The notes under the pieces: model-generated | What the model saw: only the letters and a program-made list of their open reading frames with translations | Told to the model about the DNA's origin: nothing | The model's database searches: none | In this document: in pieces, positions 37,236 through 49,000 of the stretch | Layout of the letters: every line of letters begins with the position of its first letter | Numbering within the stretch: the stretch's first letter is position 1 | Program-made: the position numbers and the translations under genes | Source of the DNA: Gossypium raimondii | Lineage: Eukaryota > Streptophyta > Magnoliopsida > Malvales > Malvaceae | Length of the DNA: 64,000 nucleotides | NCBI RefSeq assembly: GCF_025698545.1 | Contig: NC_068569.1 | Coordinates: forward strand, 16,616,001 to 16,680,000 | Reading direction: 5' to 3'

Positions 37236-39480
37236 GTCTCAAGACAGGTCATAAATTATTATACGATTTTTAGTTTTGAAATTAGCATGTCTCGAGACAC
37301 TAGACATTGTGTCTCGAGGAAAGGTTCTTTGTAGCACCCCTTACCCGGTCCCTATACCTCATTTTTTGACACCACTAACTTTCGGGACGCACTACTTGTA
37401 CCTTGACTAACTGATCAATTAATAAAATATATCAAATCATGATTCACTACTATATTATATTTAACTAAAAAATATTAATTAAATATATCTACAGACTCTC
37501 TCGTCGTAATTGTGGACCTGATACCACTATTTCCATCACCACTGAAAAACAAGTTGTTACAACTCTCCTCCCTTAAGAAATTTTATCATCGAAGTTTTTA
37601 CCTGTGAATAGATTCGGGTAATGTGATCTCATAAATTTTTCGTTTTCCCACGTAACTTCTTCAGTATCATGTCGGTGCCATAAAACCTTCACTAACATTA
37701 CTCATTAAATTTCGTAGTTCTTCTATTTACAAAGATAATAGTTTGAATGGTTTTTCTAAATATAACAAGTCAGGCTGTATTTCTCTCTCGTCGAGAGTAA
37801 TCACGTAAGAGGAATTTGATCTATACCGTCATAGAATCGAAATATGGAAAACATTATGAATCTTTTCGAGCTCCGAAGGTAATACTAGTTTGTAAAGCAC
37901 ATGACTAATTCTCTAAAAAAATTCATACGGCTAAAAAATTCTCGAACTAAGTTACCTTTTTCTACTGAATCGAAATACCTTCTTTCATAGGGAGACTTTC
38001 AGAAATACTTTATCACCAGTCTGAAACTCAATATCTTTTCTTTTCAGATCAATATATAATTTCTGACAATATCAACCAAATGAGATTTAGACCAAAACAC
38101 ATATATAATTTTATATGGTAAAATACCAACTTCAACTTAAAATACATCATAATTCATTTTCTATTCTATCACCTTGTTCACATTCACCATTCAATTTGCA
38201 TCATACACCTTTATCATAAACATTCATTAGCCAAAATCAAATTGCATATATTCACATTTCCATTATTTTATTTCTACCCCATGAAACATCGTAAAGAATT
38301 CAATACACTGGTGAAAATAATAGTGTCTGGTTACCTGATTGGATTAAACTTACACGAATAATGAGTAATAGTGTCTGGTTACCCATTAGGGTTGAACCTA
38401 CACGATGAATAGCCTAATTAAGGCTTAGTGTACATGTATTCTCGAGTCCGCAACACATGTTGGAGCTCGGAACCTTCAGACATTAACCCGTAACCTCGTA
38501 TTCGAGACTTTACCTGAGTTCATCGGGATTTAACATCAAATTATACCATAATTCATAATCACAAACAAATAACTATTTCATAATTAAGTATTACACATCA
38601 GAAATAGGAATTTAGTTATATTGTATTAAGTTACCTGACAAAACAATAGTGGTTTAGATAACAAGGGCTATTCGACAGTTTTTCCTTTTTCGTGTAAACC
38701 CTCTGGTTGTCGTAATTATTGATCTAAATCATAATTCATCTCAATCATCTAATTTAAATATCTTTTAACAATACATTGAAGTTAATTAACAGCTCAATTT
38801 CATTTATACAACAATTCTTCAAGTTTTACATTTATTTCAATTTAGTCCCTAAAACCGAAAATACCATAACTTTCACATTTGAGCTTTGATTTCGAAATCG
38901 ATATCCATTCTATCATCCTACAATCTAATAGAACTCATTATTACAAAATTTTCTATTGTAAATGTTTCAAAATGGTACTGATTTTGTATCGAGCTTGTTT
39001 AAGGGTTTTTGTAAGCTCGATTAAGACTCGGTTTTGTTGTAATGCATGTTTAACATAGACTTAACTTATTTACATTGAATTATTAAATATTACTGAGTAA
39101 TTTGTATGTGAATGTTTCTATTTACTATTATGACATCATATAGCTCAGGTCTGATGATTGGATCGGGTATGGGGTGTTACATTCTTTATGCCTCGAGACT
39201 AGGTCTCATGACTAACTTCTCCTGTTTTCCTATTTTTGATTCAGTGTTTGAATGTCTCAAGATAAGGGGTTCCTGTCTCAAGACTTGGTGCAGGGCAAAA
39301 TCTATTTAGCTTCGATATTCTTCTGTTTTGAGACAAAGGCAATTTGTCTCGAGACCTAGGATCAATTGTCTCGAAACTATACAAATATGTCTCAACACCT
39401 CAGGTTCTTAAATGAAAATTTAAATGAAATTTGCTCCAACGGTCTTGAGACATGTTCTTTCTGTCTTAAGACTTAATGGT
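37236..39480. repeat. Cluster of degenerate GTCTCGAGAC palindromes
   Basis: About a dozen close variants (TGTCTCGAGACACT at 37290, GTGTCTCGAGG at 37311, CCTCGAGACTAGGTCTC at 39190, TGTCTCGAGACCTAGG at 39346, GTCTTGAGACATG near 39443) occur at 37236-37320 and 39188-39480. Ignoring the inner solo LTR they form one block of about 450 bp. The centre CTCGAG is self-complementary. Confidence 0.7.
37330..39181 (-). mobile_element. Solo LTR, 1,852 bp, nested in the larger insertion
   Basis: Begins TGTAGCACCCCTTACCCGG and ends GATCGGGTATGGGGTGTTACA (TG..CA, inverted ends), with TTCTT duplicated at 37325-37329 and 39182-39186. Read on the minus strand its last bases match the 3' end of the solo LTR at 15208-17752 (GGGTAAGGGGTG), so the two families are related. 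No coding region. Two near-identical phrases (TAATAGTGTCTGGTTACC, 38318 and 38367) form an internal direct repeat. Confidence 0.82.
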
Positions 39481-42380
39481 CAAATGGCCAAAAATACACA
39501 TTTTCAAACATTCAAACCTCATCTAATTGTACCAAAAACATACCCCATTACTCCACCAATACAAAATCACCAATTTAACACATATAAACACAACCAAAAG
39601 TCATTAAACCATTGTATCCAAAACATTAAGACTTAATATACTAATTAACACATTCAAACTTACATAAACAAGCATAGATAATCAGAATTCAAGTGATAGA
39701 ACTTATTTTTAAAACTTTATAGGTCATAATACCAAAAGTACCAAATATTAACTTAAAACATTCCGACAAAACTAGGTACATGCCATAAGACCTAAAACAC
39801 TTATATACATGCAAAATAACACGAGATGGCTTCTGAGCTGAGTGGGAGAAATTGGATGCTTAACCCCGAATCTACTAAGCTCTTGTATAGGACTTGCGCA
39901 CGGAAATAAATAAAATTGTACGCTGAGCAACATGGCTTAGTGGTGCTAACGTGATTTAAAACAACAATCAATTATAAGTAAAATAATCAAATACATTTAA
40001 TATAAAATTCAACTATAATTTAAATCATGATTGCAAATCTTGTCTCGTGTATATAATATGATGTTTTACACTTATTATCATGTTATCTGTCAATATTTGA
40101 ATTCGTCTATCATTGTATATCAATTACATGAAAATTAAGGCATATCACATGAAACATTTCACATTCTCATTATATTTTTGAATCTACTGATTCATTTTAT
40201 AACCATATCGACCCTCAGGCTTGTAATAATCGTATCGCAAGGTCTTTCACATGCTCTATCTATGTTCTAATTTTCACATACAAATTCAACATGGTCATTC
40301 AATATTCATTATCATTTATCAAATTGCATATTTTATAATCTCCATTAACCGGACACAAACTCAAAACGGATACACAGATCATCCAACCATCACACCAATA
40401 TATTCGACACTCAGTGCCTTATTGATACGTCCGAAGTATAACACACTCTGCGCCTCATCAGTATAAACCGAAGTAATATATAAATGTGCCTAGCACCTCA
40501 TCTATACGTCCAAAGTAAAATGTACGTTCTATGCCTCATTAGTATAAATCGAAGTAAAACCTCATACACTAAATCCTATTTGAGATCGTTAATAGGGTAT
40601 TTAATGTTTCAGAGCATATATGATTCGTATGTTAAAGGATATTATGTAACAATTTCAAGTCATACTCAAATCATTATATACTGTTGCATAAAATCACATA
40701 ACATTTCCTACTCAAATCTGTGCACCAAAACATCATATCTATATCATCATACATATATTCATCACATTTTCACAATTATCTAAAATGCATATACTTACCA
40801 AATAATGAGAAAAGTATCTAAACATTACATTGCTCATTTTAACATCAATCAAATTATATATATTAAAATCAAATCATGAAAGCACAAATCAAAATAGGCT
40901 ACTCCTCTACAACATTCGCCTTTCTTATATCTTAAGACTACCCAATGTCGTCTTTAGCTACGTACGAAAAATTCGATGATAGAAATAATATCAGTTTCAC
41001 ACAAACATATGAAACCATAACAATGTAATATAAATTGTATTTTATTCATTTTAGTCCTTATATCCGAAATTCTCATATTTTTTTATATTTAGCATCAAAT
41101 CAAAATCTAATTTTGTAATCTTTCCTAAGGGATCTCGTACTTTTAACCTATAGCATAATTTCTTAGCAGCTTTCACTTTAGTCCCTAATATCATAAATTT
41201 AACTATAAAGCTAAACTCAATTTCTAACTTAATCCAGCTATTTCCACCACCTTCTAACATGATCTTAACATCATCTAAACTTATTATTCATCAATTCATC
41301 ATTTTCAAGCTTAATCTCATCAATGACAACTTGATATACACTTAGAAATCAAATGATCTAATATATGAGTTAGCTAGATCAAGCTTCAATAATCATAATT
41401 CTATAAAAAATTTAAGAAAAATTACAAAATTGGATCGATTAAGCTATAGCAACCTAACCAAATTTCTTTTTTTCTTCTTCTTCTAAACAGGGACAACACT
41501 TTGGGGAAGAAGAAGATGTCTCTTCTCTCTCACACTATCTCATCTTATACTTTTGATCAAGCAAGATTAAACTTAATTAATCATGATTAAATAAATATCA
41601 TAAAACCATTATACATAATAAATCAGAATAATAATGAGTGGATTTAACCATAACTTTCCACTATTCATAAAGTAATAATGGTTAAATAACCATTAAATCC
41701 CTTGCTTAATTGCTAATTAAGTCCTTATGATTTTCAAATTAAAATTCAATAGCGATTGCACGTTTACAATTTAGTCCCTATACTATAATTAACAATTTTT
41801 TTGATTTAATAACTTGGTTGTCCTCTAATATATTTTCATACTATACGTAAATCTTTCTATCCATAATTTCATTGTCTTGGTGTACGAAATTCAATTCCAA
41901 AATCACATTTTTTGACACCAATCAAGATTAGGTCGTTAGAGACTTAACTGACCATAATCCACAAAAACCAACTTGAACGAATTACGGCTTAAGAATTGAC
42001 ATAACTGAATCGAATTTAGGTCAATCGATTAACCCACTTTAATTGTTCGGTTGCATTTTTAGGCTAGGATAGTATATATTTATTTTACATACTATAAATA
42101 TATTTTAAATAATTAAAATAATAAATTAAATTAAGTTAGTTTTTTTGGTTGAGTATATTTCAAAATTCAAAAATCGATAACCTACAGAAATAACCAATAA
42201 AACGAGACCCATAATCAAAAAATCGCTCAAACCAAAATCGATTAAATTGATTGGGCCGGTTTAGTCTACTTTCTTAATTTTAACAAAAAAAATTCTCCCC
42301 TAACTTCTACACTACCCTCTCAAAATCCTATTCCAAATTCAAACCTAGAGACTAAATGTTGTATTTCTTGATTCAAACTT

Positions 42381-42985
42381 GGATTATATGCACTGTTTAG
42401 ATTAGGAGGTACAAATTCTAGCTAAATGTTGAAGTCGACCATACTCATATGAATAAATCAAGCTTACATTCAAATCGAAATCCAACCTGCACATAGAAGA
42501 TTGTCTACCCACAATACATGCAAGTTCTGAACTTTTTATTATTAATTTATACGTGGGAAATTTTGAGTAGTAAATCTAGGTGAAGTTGGAAGAGTAGCTA
42601 CATCGTACGCTTGCTCACCCTCGTCCAACTCAACATGTAGCTCCATTGCAACATTCTTATTTGAACAATGTGTTGCTATCATTGTTTCCATGCCATTATT
42701 ATTAACAAATTTAAGCAAACTATATATGTATGGATTTGAAGACATTGGAAATATGTAGAAAAATCTGGATAATACCTTTCCACATAGGGTTGCAATTTTG
42801 GGATTAATATTTGATTTATTCCTTCAAGTTCTACGCTCTTCTTAAACCTCATGTTTGTTTGATGATTAGACTCAAATACAACACCAATTTTCATGAAGTG
42901 AATTTCTCCATAATAATAGACGTATTCAAATAATTGGTTAGTAATCCAGTAGGCTAAACCTACAAAATAAATTGCAATAAAGCAG
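42381..42985 (-). pseudogene. MULE transposase relic, N-terminal part
   Basis: Reads YYYGEIHFMKIGVVFESNHQ then MRFKKSVELEGINQ, resembling the YYDGxIYxTKIGAVFES..MRFNKNITF start of cotton-type MuDR proteins. It continues in another frame with NGMETMIATHCSNKNVAMEL and, after stops, MCRLDFDLNVS (compare the IDIDLNxAP block). Several frame changes and stops are present. It breaks off at the LTR-type insertion and resumes at 36968. Confidence 0.65.
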
Positions 42986-43997
42986 ATATATTTAGTTAAA
43001 ATTCAATAAATATTTAAGGTAAAATTTAAAATAATAGTAGAAATTAAATAGAAGCAGTGTAATTTAAATTTTTCAATGACATGAATTTTATTATTTTGCG
43101 TGCTAAAAGAGAATTAAAGTCGTATGTAAGACATTAACAAACATTTGGGTGTAATGATAAATCACTAAACACTTTCAATAAACAACATTCTTAGAAAAAA
43201 TAGTTACGAACTAAAAAGTTATATTTCGTAAGTAGTTTTTAAATTTATTATGATTATTAATTAAAAAAAAACTCTCTTCTGTAACTTCATATCTCTCCAT
43301 TTTTCATTGCCTGCACCTGACATGGCGACAGTCATTGTTTTTTGTTTATTGTTGTTGATGAACTTCTTTGTTTGTTGCCATTTTCCTGATTCTTTCCTAC
43401 ACAACCTAAATACCGCTTCTCTGCATGTTTCATACACATTTCTGGTCAATATTATTTCCTTTGAACTACGCTAGATATTGTTTGTGTTTCCTCACCTACC
43501 ACAATAATAATAGATTAACAGTACTTTGGTCTCTCTGCTACACCTTATCCTTTTCAGATTTACAGACCATAATTAGTTCGAAATTAACTAATAACCTACC
43601 TCCTTTGATTAACCTAATCATGTAATTAACCCATGGCGGTGGTGAACTGTGAAATTAGAAAAAAAAAAAAAAGGGGGTCCCAATCTCATTGATTAAACTG
43701 AACAAATTTGGGGACAAGGAACGGATTTTGAATGAATGATGATGAAATTGAAAAAGGAAGGTGAAAACCGAATGAAAACTTTTTCTTTTATTTTTCTTAT
43801 TCTTTTATCTACTGGGAATGAAATCAAAATTTGTTTGCATTAAGGCATTCATGATATCTAAGGGTGTGATAGGGTCCCATGAAATGAATCGTATGGAAAT
43901 CTAGAGAGGAAAGGCTCATCTTTTTCACTTTCTTTCTCTCCAAACAAGTTGTCAGCAACTTGGACACGGATCCTACTGAGCCCACCATTATCACTCC

Positions 43998-44000
<3 letters not shown>

Positions 44001-44054
<54 letters not shown>
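44001..44054. repeat. Compound microsatellite (TC)n(AC)n
   Basis: About 18 TC units run directly into about 9 AC units. Confidence 0.97.
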
Positions 44055-46018
44055 TTCTTCCCTATTTCCGTCTCTGCACTTTTGAGGAGCCAAGAAGATT
44101 CGATTCTATTTTCTAAAACGCGGTGAAAGTGAAACCCACCACACCCCTGCCCTGACCCCACCTTTCCTCCTCTCTCACATGACCACCGCCGATTCACTTT
44201 CCAATAAACTGCATTTTAGTATATAATTAATACAACAACCTTACCCTTATTTAAATTTAGTATTGGTGGATATGGGAATTTCAAGGAGAGACAACTTAGA
44301 ACACAGAGCGAATACGGATAAAGCCCTACTACTATACTTTATATTATTTTAAGGGCTGGCTGATGGCTAAGTGTTGGGTTAAATAAAAACTTAGGGGTAG
44401 CTCCTATTATTTTATTTGATCTTCTTCCAACTCTGTTTTCTTATTTCTAAAGTGTTAAAAAGAAAAGAAAAAGAAAGAATCAAAATCAGTATTCTATACG
44501 ACAACGACAAGCTACAAGGTTCTTCCTTCTGTCTCTTCTTGCACTCTCTTTTGTCTGTTTCACTGTCTCTTTTCCTCAGCAGAAGCGAGGGAGAGAGAAA
44601 GACATTGAAGACAAATCTCATTTGCTGATTTTGCATTTCAATAAATTAATACTACATATTATATTACACATTACAAACTGGATGATACATACATATATAA
44701 ATAAAATATAAAATATACCACTATATGTTATTGTTAGGTTCATTTGTTTATAAATGCAAAAGACAAGAGCATCTAATCTGTGAATCGTAGTGAGAGAAAG
44801 TTGAGAACATGTAGAAAGGTAAAATTAGGCGAATTAAAGAAAAAGGACTGAAATGCGGGTAAGGAAGAGGGATCACGAGGAAATGGCAGAGTGAAGTAAA
44901 TGGAGAGAAGACAAGATAGGAAACTGTGTTGACAGTGCAGATATGGAAGGCAGGGGTTTGTCTTTAGAGTTTTTGTTTGTGTGATTGACATCTCTGTTCT
45001 TCTAGATGACACACCTCTGCACCAGTCGAAGAGAGCTACACGATCTGCCTGCCCGCTGGGTGCTGGCTGCTCTCTGATAGTGCATGCAAAAATGAACAAC
45101 GTGCTATTCTTTTTCCCTCGGTGGATTAATAGTAACATTTTTTATAATCTTTGAGATTCATTTTTATAACTTTTTCTTATAATTTTAATAATAATATTAA
45201 TACTTTTGGTAAATATATTTGTTTAGATATTCAAGCTCTTAATTTACTTCATTTTGATGAGTCAGCCAGGTTAAGCTCAGCATTTAGGTTCACAATTTTC
45301 TAGGAACTATGTGAGGAAAATTGTTTTCAATAACTTGGCTATGTCTCAAGTGTAAATTGTAAAGCTTTCGTTTATAAATGCATGATTCTCTTTCTCCGAA
45401 CTGAATTATCTTCTTCAAATTCTTTAAATGCTGAATGCATATGGTGGTCCACCGTGGTTTCCATTTTCCAACAAAAGGAAGAATTTGACTAATAACATAA
45501 CTATTTTGTGTTTTTTTCCACAATAATAAAGTTTCTAGATGTATATTTATACTTAAGAGCGTTAACATTGATTTTATGAATGTGTTTCAAATGGGGTTGA
45601 TTGAAGAAGTTATCGTTTTTATCAATTGATTAAAGGAACCTGTTCATGAAAGGTAAGCTATTAGAATAATGGAGGGTTATTAGGTTCCCATGCAAAAGTT
45701 GTATTTTTTCCATCTAAAGAAAAAAAGAGGTTAAAAAGCAGCTTCTTTCACGACCAATATCTCTTTAACAATGGGTCCAAAAGAGGTGGTTTCCATATTG
45801 AAATTTTAGACTTGCATGGGCTGTTGTTTCTAAAAAAAAAGCTCATTTTAACAAAAAACACTTTAGAGAGTTTACATTAAAAGGAGAGAACAACAAGAGA
45901 TATCTTTCCTCCATTATCTTCTCCTTTTCCTTTTCCTTTTCTTCATTCCTTTGTTAAAGACATGAAAATTCAACTTCTCCCTACTATAAAAAGTGTGCAA
46001 CTTTGTCATGTACAAAGG

Positions 46019-46020
<2 letters not shown>

Positions 46021-46050
<30 letters not shown>
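46021..46050. repeat. (AT)n microsatellite
   Basis: About 14 AT units. Similar runs lie at 47047-47073, 54941-54973 and 8601-8621. Confidence 0.95.
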
Positions 46051-46052
<2 letters not shown>

Positions 46053-49000
46053 TTATGCAAGTATATTCTACCTACGTACTACAGATGAAATGAAGATCAG
46101 AATTAATAAAGTTAGTACTTTCCTCCACACGCACAAAAGAAAGAAATAAAGATATCAATCTAGTTGGTATCAGCCAGCTAGGTATGGTTTGATGGGATTT
46201 GGCTGTGGTGGTGGCCTCTGAATTCCACTACTACTGAAACAAAAACAATTTTGCTTTTAATCAGTGCATGATGAAAACATGACCGACCTTGCATGTCTAA
46301 GTATGGGCCCAAAATTAATTAAGTTTTTCAGAACCAAGAAAAAAAAAACACACACATCATTAACATATACATGTAGATCTATATTTATATAAATGTGGTA
46401 TGTTATGTGCTAAACATGGTTAACCAGAAAAGCAGTTAGCAACCGAATGTCAAAAAGTGAGTTCGAAGGAATGTAAAAGGAATGGTGGATTTTGGATGGG
46501 ATGGAAGAGGGGAACATAAAGGCTGTTGGATCACATGCACATCACATTCTTTTTCTTTCTTCCTCTTCGCTTCTTTTTATACTGTGGGTGATGAACGTTA
46601 AAGAAGAAAAAAAAAGGTCATTAAAAACAAAGGTCCCACGATTCAAGGCTGCTGCTTTGCTTCATCCTCCTCCTCAATCCAAGGGATTCTTTGTGTTGAT
46701 CAACCCAAATTCTGGGTCCCCCCGTCATCATCACCATCATTTCATGCATAAATAATTTATTAATGCATGTATATATGAAAGTCCCACCTCACTTTCTATT
46801 TTACTCTTGCCAAACCAAAATGCTTAAAGGTGACCCCTTTTTTTTTTTTCTCTGTTCACAACCAATAATTTAGGTTACAACATTAAACTTTGAAAGTTCT
46901 TGATTTTTTGTTTCATCGAAATTCGACTTGAATTATTGTAATTTGATCTCATTTGGGAAAATGCAGTTAGGCTCGAATCATTTGCCTTGTTTGGTTAATT
47001 CGAGCAGTCCAGTTTCCTAGTTCAACTTCTTTTCATATTTTACTACTATATATATATATATATATATATATTATTGGCACCTAACTATCCACTATATCAG
47101 GTCAATCATGTCCAACAAAAAGCTTGCAAGTCACTCTGGTCTTCGATCATTCCTCGAAAATGACCATCCATAGATGAAAATGATATAACTCCATTGTTCC
47201 ACTAGACCCCGGTTAAGAGGTCTTGACATAATATTGCTAAATGCAATTAATTGATGTTGATTGTAGCCACTACGAAAATGATTTAACTTTGGCTACCAAA
47301 AGTGAGCAATTAAAAGCTCATCAACTTGATGACAAAGAACTTGCGGCTACTCATTATTAGAGAGGAAAATGCAAATTCAAGGGCTAGTGGCTCTCACGCA
47401 TGAGAATTAAGGGAACTGAAAAGGATAATTATAAATTACAGTCCTCCAATGAAAAAGCCATATTTGAAGAGAATAGGACAAGGTCGTGAATTTAAGGTGG
47501 GTTTTCCTACGTAGGACCACTGTTGCCAAAAGTGAAGCCAACAAGCAATAGAGAGAGGGATAAGACTTCGCTTTTGATTGGTTTCTTCTCTTGTTTAAAT
47601 AAGTGAAATTCTAGTGCAAGTCCCTCTACTACTGTAAGTTGTTGATTTCCTCTCTATAATTCAATTTGGTCAATTTTAGTCTATGTATTTTTCAAATCTT
47701 AAAATACGTTTAGTCTTTGTAATATTTGAATTTTAAAATTTCAATCCTGATATTGGATATGTTTGGTTATGATATTAGTTCTGTACTAAGCTCAAAATTA
47801 TAGACTTAGTCTATATTTTCTAATTTGATCATTTTTAATCCTTATATTTTTCCAAATTTGAAATTTTAGCCACGACATAAACGACATCTGTTGAATTCAT
47901 TAACCGGCTTTTTGTGAGTGATATGAGGAAATATCAAGTTGGCATGGCATTGCACATGTAATAATGCGTATGCCATATAAGATTTTAAAAATAGTAGTGC
48001 TTAATGAATTTACCCGCTATCATTTGGTCAACATTGAAATTTCAAAATTCAGAAGTGCATAGATTGACAAGGGATAAATCTCAAAATTACACATGAACTT
48101 TGGCTTAATGTGCAATCGTATACATGAACTTTAGTTTGGTGCAATTTTACACGTGAAACTTTGATTGTGTTTCAAATGTATACATGAAACTTTAATTTTG
48201 ATTCAATTATTCACATTTGAAGAAATAATTGCACATTAAACTATAATCGATGTATAATTTTGAGATTTATTTAAACTAAAATACAAAGATTAAATTCACA
48301 ACTAGGACTAATAGTATGAAAAGAAACCAAAAAGCTCATTTATACGTAAAATTACAAACATAGGATTAGGGGACAAAATCTACAATTAAGATGTTGAATG
48401 GTGGAGCCAATAAGAGATAAAATTCCAGTCCTGCTTTGTATAGAAAAGCCTACAATGAGCAATTGAAACACCAAGAGAAAATTCATCTTTTCCAATGACA
48501 GAAGGTGCGGTTTTTGCATTAATTGTTATATAATATTAGCCGATCGAGGAAATGATAGAGTAATAAACTAAAACTAAACTGATATGTTAATAATGAGATT
48601 ATAATATGGGGGGAATGGGTGTAAAGAGATTCCACATGATACAAAGACAGTCCAAAAAAAACATTAAGAAAAACGAGGAAAGACAACGCTGGGAACTATG
48701 AAAATACAAATATTCCATTTTACATTTGGGGACCCCTTCAGAAACTTAGCAGATTGCAACGCTCGTCATACCCGAGGCTGACGCTGTGGGTATCACAAGA
48801 TGCATTTTCAGTTTAAAAATGGAATAAATTTGACAGTCTAAGATCACATTGGAGTCCCCCAATATTTATATAATTTTCACGGATGTACAACTACATCTGA
48901 CGAATAAAAGGAAAGGTTAAAAAAAAAAAGGAAGAGAAAGCAAAGTGGAGGTAAGCCCCTCCATTAGGGATAACTCGAAGACCCCACAATGGAGGGTGGG

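Larger units (their letters stand above)
37002..42375 (-). mobile_element. LTR-type insertion splitting the MULE transposase relic
   Basis: On the + strand it begins TGTAACACCTCACATTTG and ends TTTCTTGATTCA, with AACTT at 36997-37001 and 42376-42380. Removing it joins the two transposase fragments. Excluding the inner solo LTR (37330-39181) and its duplication, it is about 3.5 kb with no coding frame, so it may be a very large solo LTR or a non-autonomous derivative. The right border rests on the 5-bp match and on where transposase similarity stops. Its ends are less symmetrical than those of the other LTRs, so the segment 42000-42375 might be something else. Confidence 0.5.

Noticed and set aside
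44773..45138. 121-codon minus-strand frame overlapping a weak GAAGAGAGC/GCTCTCT hairpin
   Set aside because: The peptide matches no family I know, and the hairpin pairs over only seven bases with poor outer stems, so neither a protein nor a miRNA is supported.
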